Positions 58,076-64,000 of a stretch of 64,000 bases of DNA are shown piece after piece (the stretch's first letter is position 1; each line of letters begins with the position of its first letter). The position numbers and the translations under genes are program-made. The notes beneath the pieces are model-generated. The model was not told where the DNA came from. It saw nothing but the letters and a program-made list of their open reading frames with translations, and did no database searches. Origin of the DNA: Vescimonas sanitatis (lineage in GTDB: Bacteria; Bacillota; Clostridia; Oscillospirales; Oscillospiraceae); the NCBI RefSeq assembly GCF_049060325.1, contig NZ_JBMGPW010000005.1:1-64000 (forward strand), written 5' to 3'.

Positions 58076-59806
58076 TCACTTCTTAAAGCTGTCCTTCAGC
58101 GACACACTGCGGTTGAACACCATGTGCGCCGCGGAGCTGTCACGGTTGTCCAGGCAGAAATAGCCCACACGCATGAACTGGAACGTAGGCGCGTTGACGC
58201 CGGTGCGGTCGGCCTGCTTGTCGAACGCCTCCGCCACCTTCCGCATCTCCGGCTCCACCTTGCAGCCGGTGAGCACCGTAAGGCTCTCCGGGTTCAGGCA
58301 GTCCAGGAAGTCCTTGTCCGGGCCGTCGGGCTGCTCGTCGGAAAACAGGTTGTCGTACAGCCGGACCTCCGCGTCCATGCAGTTCTCCGCGTCCACCCAG
58401 TGGAGCGTGGCACCCTTGACCTTGCGGCCGTCGGCGGGATCACCGCCGCTGGACTCCGGATCATAGGTGCACAGCACCTCGGTGACGTTGCCGTCCGCGT
58501 CCTTCACACAGCCGGTACACTGCACCAGATACGCGCCCTTCAGGCGGCACTCCGGACCGTTGGGGGTCAGTCGCTTGTACTTGGGCACCGGGACCTCCAT
58601 AAAGTCCTCCGCCTCGACCCACAGATGGCGCGAGAAGGTGATCTCATGGGTGCCCTGCGCCGGGTCGGTGGGGTTGTTCTCCACCGTGAATACCTCGCTC
58701 TTGCCCTCGGGGTAGTTGGTCACCGTCAGCTTCACCGGGTGCAGCACCGCCATGGTGCGCTCCGCGTGGGCGTTCAGGTCCTCCCGCAGGCAGTGCTCCA
58801 GGAAGCCGTACTCAATGGTGTTGGGGGACTTGGCCACGCCGATGCGCTCGCAGAAGCTGCGGATGGCGGCGGCGGTATAGCCCCGGCGGCGCAGGCCACA
58901 CAGGGTGGGCATACGGGGGTCGTCCCAGCCGGAGACATAGTTCTCCTCCACCAGCTTGCGCAGCTTCCGCTTGGACATCACCGTATGGTCGATGCCCAGC
59001 CGGGCAAACTCGATCTGCCGGGGATGGGCGGGCAGCTCACAGTGCTCGATGACCCAGTTGTACAGGGGCCGGTGCGCCTCGAACTCCAGCGAGCACAGGC
59101 TGTGGGTGATGCCCTCCAGCGCGTCCTGAATGGGGTGCGCGAAGTCATACATGGGATAAATGCACCACTTGTTTCCCTGCCGGTGGTGGCTCATGTGGTT
59201 GATACGGTAGATGACCGGATCGCGCATATTGAAGTTGCCGCTGGCCAGGTCGATCTTGGCCCGCAGCGTCATGGCGCCGTTGGGGAACTCCCCGGCCCGC
59301 ATACGGGCGAACAGGTCCAGGCTCTCCTCGATGGGCCGATCCCGGTAGGGCGATACGGCGGGGATGCCGATGTCGCCGCGGTTGGCCTTGAACTCCTCCG
59401 GTGTCAGCTGGCACACATAGGCCAGCCCCTTTTTGATCAGCAGCACCGCCTGGCGGTAATCCTCCTCAAAGTAGTCGCTGCCGTAGAAGAACCGATCGCC
59501 CCAGTCGAAGCCCAGCCAGTGGATGTCCTGCTTGATGGCCTCCACGAATTCCTCGTCCTCCTTGGTGGGGTTCGTGTCGTCCATACGCAGGTTGCACAGG
59601 CCATTATACCGCTCGGCGGTGCCGAAGTCGATGGTCAGCGCCTTGCAGTGTCCAATATGCAGATAGCCGTTGGGCTCCGGCGGGAAACGGGTGTGGACGG
59701 TCATTCCCTGGAACTGACCACCCTCTGCGATGTCCTCGTCGATGAAATTGATAATGAAGTTTTTGCCGGACTCCTCCGTTTCGGGGGTCTTGATTTCCTC
59801 GGCCAT
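58076..59806 (-). CDS. glnS: Glutamine--tRNA ligase
   Basis: This 576-residue class I synthetase has the HIGH motif in PPEPNGYLHIGHCKAL near residue 40 and the KMSKS-like VMSKRKLRKL near 274, followed by GlnRS beta-barrel anticodon domains. The absence of a YqeY extension is normal for the short form. Start ATG at 59804-59806. Many Firmicutes lack GlnRS, so its presence is a useful lineage marker. Confidence 0.96.
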   Translation of the reverse strand: MAEEIKTPETEESGKNFIINFIDEDIAEGGQFQGMTVHTRFPPEPNGYLHIGHCKALTIDFGTAERYNGLCNLRMDDTNPTKEDEEFVEAIKQDIHWLGFDWGDRFFYGSDYFEEDYRQAVLLIKKGLAYVCQLTPEEFKANRGDIGIPAVSPYRDRPIEESLDLFARMRAGEFPNGAMTLRAKIDLASGNFNMRDPVIYRINHMSHHRQGNKWCIYPMYDFAHPIQDALEGITHSLCSLEFEAHRPLYNWVIEHCELPAHPRQIEFARLGIDHTVMSKRKLRKLVEENYVSGWDDPRMPTLCGLRRRGYTAAAIRSFCERIGVAKSPNTIEYGFLEHCLREDLNAHAERTMAVLHPVKLTVTNYPEGKSEVFTVENNPTDPAQGTHEITFSRHLWVEAEDFMEVPVPKYKRLTPNGPECRLKGAYLVQCTGCVKDADGNVTEVLCTYDPESSGGDPADGRKVKGATLHWVDAENCMDAEVRLYDNLFSDEQPDGPDKDFLDCLNPESLTVLTGCKVEPEMRKVAEAFDKQADRTGVNAPTFQFMRVGYFCLDNRDSSAAHMVFNRSVSLKDSFKK

Positions 59807-59858
59807 GATCTTTCTCACACTCCTTGTATGTCGTAATATTGTGCAAAAGCAATTTTTA

Positions 59859-59887
59859 ATTATAACCGCCCATGAGGGGAATTGCAA
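59859..59887 (-). promoter_or_regulatory. Promoter of glnS
   Basis: Minus-strand -35 TTGCAA (59882-59887), 17-base spacer, -10 TATAAT (59859-59864). Confidence 0.75.
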
Positions 59888-59915
59888 GAGGTTTGCCCTC
59901 CCTCCTGCAAAAAAC

Positions 59916-60491
59916 TCACAGGGCGTCAAATTCCTCCCGGGTCAGCAGGATATCCAACGCCTCCAGAAGCCCGTTGGCGGTCAGCCGTGCGGGCAGACCC
60001 AGCTCCCTTTGCAGCGTTGCCCGCCTTTCGGCGGAGCCGGGGCCGATCAGTCCCTTGTCCAGAAGATCCGCCTTCGTAATACCGGCGGAGCGGCGGGGTG
60101 CGTCCTCCCCCTCGAAGGTGGCACCGGCGCGGCGAAGAGCGTCCGTCAGCACCTGCGGCGTCATACCTTCCACGCCCAGCTTGCCCTCCTTCCCCGGCTT
60201 TCTCTTGCGCTTCTCCTTGCCGTACACGTCGGGGACATACGCCTGCTTTACTCTGTCCGGGGGCAGCAGCCCCTTCAGGTGGCTGCGGAGCACGAAGCCC
60301 GCGCCGTCCGGGTCGGTCAGCAGGATCACGCCCCGCGCCTCCGCCAGACGGCGGAGATACGCCGCCTTCTCCCGGTCGTTGAACAGGGCGAAGCCGCCCA
60401 CCTCCACCACGGCGGCGTCCACCGCCTGCAGGAGCGTATTTCTGTCGTACCGCCCCTCTACTACGATGACTTCCCTGACCCTCGGCTTCAC
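59916..60491 (-). CDS. rnmV: Ribonuclease M5
   Basis: This 191-residue Toprim nuclease matures 5S rRNA. It opens with VREVIVVEGRYDRN (catalytic Glu) and has ILLTDPDGAG (the DxD motif) near 57; the C-terminal DUF4093 part contains GLPARLTANGLLEALDIL. The GTG start overlaps the holA stop (GTGA). Confidence 0.94.
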   Translation of the reverse strand: MKPRVREVIVVEGRYDRNTLLQAVDAAVVEVGGFALFNDREKAAYLRRLAEARGVILLTDPDGAGFVLRSHLKGLLPPDRVKQAYVPDVYGKEKRKRKPGKEGKLGVEGMTPQVLTDALRRAGATFEGEDAPRRSAGITKADLLDKGLIGPGSAERRATLQRELGLPARLTANGLLEALDILLTREEFDAL

Positions 60492-61534
60492 TTCACACCT
60501 GCCAGTTCCATGAGAAATAGCTTCAGTTCGCCCTCATTGTCCATGTTTCGTTCGCTTTTCATGCGATGATCCAGCGTCTGGCAGCGCTTCACCGCCTCAC
60601 GGCACCAACTGCGCCGCACGCCTCTGGCTGACTGCATCAGCTTTTTGGCCGGGTAATCGGACTTCATGCGCCACAAATCCTTCAGCCACAGCACGTCCTT
60701 GTCACCGTCGATCGCCAGCCGGGCTGTGTACAGCTGCCGCAGCGTCTTTCCCAATGCCGCCAGAATGCGGATAGGTTCCTCCTGCATCCGCAGCAGCTCT
60801 GCAAGGCATTCCGCCGCCTTGTCATAGTCACGAGCCGCCACTGCGTCCGTCATGTCGAACACCCGCGCGTCCAGCACAGGGTCCGCCACAGCGGCGATAT
60901 CCGCCGCTGTGATTTTCGCTCCCCTGGCATAGGCGGCGATTTTGGCGATTTCCGGCACCAGACCGGTCATCAGGCTGCCGCAGGTGAACAGCAGATGGTC
61001 TACCGTGACCGCATCGATTTCCTTCCCGGCAGCGGCAAAACGGCGGCGCACCCACTTTTGCAGCTTCTGCTGGCCCTGCTGGGCAAACTCGATCACCTGG
61101 GCGCGCTCCGCCAGGGCGGCGGTGAGCTTCTTCAGCTTGGCGTCGGTCTTATAGGGTATCTGCCGGTACAAAAACACCAGCGTGCAGTACACCGGGAAGT
61201 CCCCCAGCAACGCCACCAGCGCACCCCGCTGGGCCTCGTCCAGCCTGAACAGGTCCATATCCTCCACCGTGACCAGGGTGCGCTCCGCCATCATAGGCAT
61301 GGCCTCCGCCGCCTCGACGACCTCCTGCATAGTCAGGCCCTTGCCTGCAAGCCTGTGATAGTTGAACTCCTCAAAGCCCGCCGGCACAAGCCGTGCTTGC
61401 AGCTCCGCCACCGCCTGCTGCATCAGGTACGTCTCCTCGCCGTGGAATATATAGACATTCCTCACGGCGCCGCTTTGCAGCGCGTCGTGGAATTCCTCAT
61501 AACCGGGGGTCTTTTCTTTTTTCTCCTTTGCCAT
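60488..61534 (-). CDS. holA: DNA polymerase III subunit delta
   Basis: This 348-residue clamp-loader subunit opens beta clamps. It has the HolA-type start NVYIFHGEETYLMQQAV near residue 26 and the helical lid and collar (IRILAALGKTLRQLYTARLAI near 252). It starts one base after the comEC stop, an order typical for Firmicutes. Confidence 0.93.
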   Translation of the reverse strand: MAKEKKEKTPGYEEFHDALQSGAVRNVYIFHGEETYLMQQAVAELQARLVPAGFEEFNYHRLAGKGLTMQEVVEAAEAMPMMAERTLVTVEDMDLFRLDEAQRGALVALLGDFPVYCTLVFLYRQIPYKTDAKLKKLTAALAERAQVIEFAQQGQQKLQKWVRRRFAAAGKEIDAVTVDHLLFTCGSLMTGLVPEIAKIAAYARGAKITAADIAAVADPVLDARVFDMTDAVAARDYDKAAECLAELLRMQEEPIRILAALGKTLRQLYTARLAIDGDKDVLWLKDLWRMKSDYPAKKLMQSARGVRRSWCREAVKRCQTLDHRMKSERNMDNEGELKLFLMELAGVK

Positions 61535-61535
61535 G

Positions 61536-63809
61536 CTATCCTCCGTTCACGGTGATGCGGATGGTTCCCTGCTGGTCTGTGCGCCAGATATCCGCCCCAA
61601 CTGCCAGCAGCCGCTGGAGCGTCTCCTCCGACGGGTGGCCATAGTTGTTGTCGCCCACACTGATGACCGCCGCCTCCGGCGTCACCGACTTCAAAAAGCG
61701 TATATTTGAGCTATATCGGGAGCCATGGTGACTGACCACCAGCACCTCTATATCCGGCAAGGCATAGGTTTCCACCAGCTTTTTCTCGGTGCTGCCGGAC
61801 ATATCGCCGGTAATGAGCAGATCAAAGTCTCCGGCACTGGCCAGCGCTGTCAGGCCCAGCTCGTTCAGATCGCCGCCGGACTGCACCGGCGGATAGATGG
61901 TCAAAACGGTATCGCCCAGCGTATCGGCCGTCTCCTTCGTCACATAGGTCACCTGCGCGCCCTTCTCCTCCGCCAGCGACACCAGACGCTCCCGAACGCC
62001 ATACTCATCCTCGATGTCCGGCAGGTAGACCGTCTGCACCGGGATGCGGCGCAGCACCTCGTACAAACCGTTGGTGTGATCGGCGTGGTAGTGGGTCACC
62101 ACCACAGCGCTCAGTTCCCGGACGCCCATGCTGTGCAGCGTGTCGGCAGCTAGACCGCCGGGGTCTTTATAGCTGTTGCTGCTGCCGCAGTCCACCAGTG
62201 CCGTCTCACCGCCGGAGGTCAGAATGACGCTCTCGCCCTGTCCCACATCCAGCGTCAGGGCGGTCAGTACGCCGTACTGATAGTCCTGACGGTTGACCCA
62301 GATGGCCGCCGTCAGCGTCAGCACCGACAATGCCGATGCCAGCAGGTATTTCCGCTTGCCGTCCGGCGTGGCGGCACAGCCGATAAAGGCCGCGTACAAA
62401 AACAGCAGCCAGTAGATGAGATAGGGATTGGTGAAATACACCGCGTGATAGCGCCAGGACATCATGCCGTTGGCGATCCACAGGATGTACCGCACCAGCG
62501 CCCAGGATATCCAACCCAGCAGGCTGGCCAGCGGCAGCCACACAAAGCCCAGCAGCACCGTCACAAAGGCAGCCATGAAGCTCCATCCCGCCGCAGGCAC
62601 CGCCAATAAGCTGGACAGCGGTGCTACCAGCACGAAAATGCGGAAATACCAGGCTGTCAGCGGGGCAGTGAACACCACGGCGCTGAGGGTGGCGGACAGG
62701 TTCGCCGCGACGAAGCACAACGCGGTCCGCAGCGGCCGACATTTTCCCTTATACCACCCGGTCAGCAGCTTGTACAGCCGGGGTGACAGCAGCACCATAC
62801 CCAGCGTAGCGGAAAAGCTCAGCTGCAAGCTGACGCTGGCCGCGGCAAAGGGATTGCACAGCAGGATCACCAGCAGTGCGGCAGCCAAGCTGGTCAGAGG
62901 GTCACTGCCCCGCCGGAACAGCGGCGCGATCAGCAGGAATATCTGCATGATGCAGGCACGGACCACCGAGGGGCTCATGCCCACCATCACCATGTAAAAC
63001 AGCAGCAGCGGAATGGTCACGGCGCACAGCAGTCTCTGCCGCCGGGAGATCAGCAACGCCATCAGCGTCACCAGAAAAGCGCAGTGCAGGCCGGACACCG
63101 CGAACAGATGCGCCAGGCCCGTCTCCTGCATGGCCAGATAGTCTCCGTCGTCCATAGCGGACTTGTCCCCGGTAAGCTCCGCTGTCAGAAATCCGCTGAC
63201 ACGCGGGTCATCCCAGATAGCGGCCACCTTCTCGCGGAAAGCTTTGCCCGCCCGCTGGGGCAGCCAGCGCAGGGCATCCCTATCACCCGCCGACAGACGC
63301 ACATCCTCACGGCCATACAGCAGCGCATACACGCCCCGGGCGTTAAAATGGGTCACATCATCGCTGTCGAAATGGGCGGCAGACTGCCACTGGGCCGTGC
63401 CCGTGACCGTGTCACCCGGTCGGGCCGCCAGCAGCTCCGCTTCGCCATACAGCACGGCCCTGGCCCGATGATAGCCCTCCAGCTCCACCGTGACCCTGGC
63501 GCCGCGCTCCGTGGCCTGCGGCCAATCGCAAACGGTTGCGGTAAAGTCCGACGCCGCACCACAGCGGTCCTCTATCGGCTGGCGCACCAGGTGGTCATAC
63601 CCGGCAAAATAGGCCAGCGATACCGCCAGCGGCAGCAGGATCAGCAGCCCCCGGCGAAAATATTTTTGTTTGCGTGCAGCAAACAGCCACGCAAGCGCCA
63701 GCAGCAAAACGCCCCCGGCGGCATACAGCTGCCAGCCGTTCCAGGGCAACAGTGCCGCCAGGAAGACACCGGCAGAGAAGGAAAACCCGATCGTGGCCAA
63801 AACGCGCAT
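61536..63809 (-). CDS. comEC: DNA internalization competence protein ComEC/Rec2
   Basis: This 757-residue membrane channel for transforming DNA has an N-terminal membrane pair and DUF4131-like OB domain, the competence domain (AHLFAVSGLHCAFLVTLMAL near 235) with about eight helices, and a C-terminal metallo-beta-lactamase domain (VVTHYHADHTNG near 572). Start ATG at 63807-63809 behind GGGAGGGGAG. With the type IV pilus locus nearby it may contribute to DNA uptake. No comEA is in the window. Confidence 0.95.
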   Translation of the reverse strand: MRVLATIGFSFSAGVFLAALLPWNGWQLYAAGGVLLLALAWLFAARKQKYFRRGLLILLPLAVSLAYFAGYDHLVRQPIEDRCGAASDFTATVCDWPQATERGARVTVELEGYHRARAVLYGEAELLAARPGDTVTGTAQWQSAAHFDSDDVTHFNARGVYALLYGREDVRLSAGDRDALRWLPQRAGKAFREKVAAIWDDPRVSGFLTAELTGDKSAMDDGDYLAMQETGLAHLFAVSGLHCAFLVTLMALLISRRQRLLCAVTIPLLLFYMVMVGMSPSVVRACIMQIFLLIAPLFRRGSDPLTSLAAALLVILLCNPFAAASVSLQLSFSATLGMVLLSPRLYKLLTGWYKGKCRPLRTALCFVAANLSATLSAVVFTAPLTAWYFRIFVLVAPLSSLLAVPAAGWSFMAAFVTVLLGFVWLPLASLLGWISWALVRYILWIANGMMSWRYHAVYFTNPYLIYWLLFLYAAFIGCAATPDGKRKYLLASALSVLTLTAAIWVNRQDYQYGVLTALTLDVGQGESVILTSGGETALVDCGSSNSYKDPGGLAADTLHSMGVRELSAVVVTHYHADHTNGLYEVLRRIPVQTVYLPDIEDEYGVRERLVSLAEEKGAQVTYVTKETADTLGDTVLTIYPPVQSGGDLNELGLTALASAGDFDLLITGDMSGSTEKKLVETYALPDIEVLVVSHHGSRYSSNIRFLKSVTPEAAVISVGDNNYGHPSEETLQRLLAVGADIWRTDQQGTIRITVNGG

Positions 63810-63844
63810 CGTTCTCTCCCCTCCCCCGGTCATAGTATCGTTTT

Positions 63845-63873
63845 ATTATACCAAATATAGCTGCCCGTGACAA
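63845..63873 (-). promoter_or_regulatory. Promoter of comEC-holA-rnmV
   Basis: Minus-strand -35 TTGTCA (63868-63873), 17-base spacer, -10 TATAAT (63845-63850). Confidence 0.72.
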
Positions 63874-63878
63874 GAAAA

Positions 63879-63904
63879 AAGCCGCCCCTACGGGCGGCTT
63901 TTTG
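63879..63904 (-). terminator. Terminator of the partial gene at the right edge
   Basis: AAGCCGCCC and GGGCGGCTT arms with loop CTAC at 63879-63900, with T-runs on either side. Confidence 0.88.
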
Positions 63905-63908
63905 TGGT

Positions 63909-64000
63909 TTATACGCGTGCCAGCTTGTCATTGCACTTCTGCAAAAACCGTGCGTTGTCGATGACAGCGCGGGTATGGGTGCCCTCGCCGATCAGGCCAT
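63909..64000 (-). CDS. C-terminal end of an unidentified protein (partial)
   Basis: The last 29 codons read GLIGEGTHTRAVIDNARF and continue to NDKLARV before TAA at 63909-63911. The gene continues off the right edge. The fragment is too short for me to name the family. It is followed by a clean terminator, which supports a real gene end. Confidence 0.7.
   Translation of the reverse strand, partial: GLIGEGTHTRAVIDNARFLQKCNDKLARV

Overview
The window looks like the chromosome of a GC-rich, anaerobic, Gram-positive Clostridia member, most likely in the Oscillospiraceae/Intestinimonas-like group. The evidence is the 5' end of a clostridial-type 16S rRNA, a forespore sigma factor (sigG) and YlmC/YmxH sporulation gene, a complete lysine-to-butyrate fermentation operon, Firmicute RNA switches (lysine riboswitch, glmS ribozyme, pheST T-box) and Gram-positive housekeeping genes (ireB, lgt, rnmV, nrdR). 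No phage, insertion sequence, CRISPR array or tRNA gene was seen.

Layout. 1-577: start of a 16S gene running leftwards, with its leader and two tandem promoters. 578-10200 (minus strand): a flavodoxin/ferredoxin gene, then one long unit transcribed from about 10170 (rRNA-type methyltransferase, ecfA1-ecfA2-ecfT, truA, DUF5711, cvpA, a zinc-finger ClpE-like ATPase, a small Cys protein). 10250-13000: an Mbeg1-like hydrolase and a secreted beta-helix surface protein. 13297-23640 (minus): lysine fermentation, kal-kce-kdd-kamA-kamD-kamE-atoD-atoA, behind a lysine riboswitch, and a separate kamB-kamC unit encoding the predicted aminomutase reactivase. 23747-31818: glmS with its ribozyme and a GNAT gene, DUF421/DUF4363, nrdR, mazF-alr-lipoprotein-nnrD. 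31900-37772 (plus): T-box-pheS-pheT, ireB, a small unknown gene and an SH3/NlpC-P60 hydrolase. 37897-42269 (minus): lgt with two M16-family genes, and sigG. 42408-58045 (plus): ylmC/ymxH, then a 15-kb type IV pilus locus. 58076-64000 (minus): glnS, comEC-holA-rnmV and the end of one more gene.

Two systems stand out. In the lysine operon, the riboswitch P1 helix shares its 3' strand with the 5' arm of the intrinsic terminator. Ligand-stabilised P1 should therefore prevent termination, making it an ON switch that suits a catabolic operon. The enzymes then convert lysine through 3,6-diaminohexanoate, 3,5-diaminohexanoate, 3-keto-5-aminohexanoate and 3-aminobutyryl-CoA to crotonyl-CoA, with a CoA-transferase linking to butyrate and acetoacetate.

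The type IV pilus locus carries PilB, PilC, pilin, PilD, PilM, PilN-like and PilO-like genes. These are followed by a 2356-residue protein with a prepilin signal fused to a huge repeat-rich ectodomain, and by three small pilin-like proteins. This looks like a pilus with a giant pilin-adhesin. The major pilin reading frame is broken by one extra base inside the prepilin leader, and one minor pilin lacks a canonical start codon. A hairpin with a T-run lies in the 5' leader of the pilus operon and could be an attenuator.
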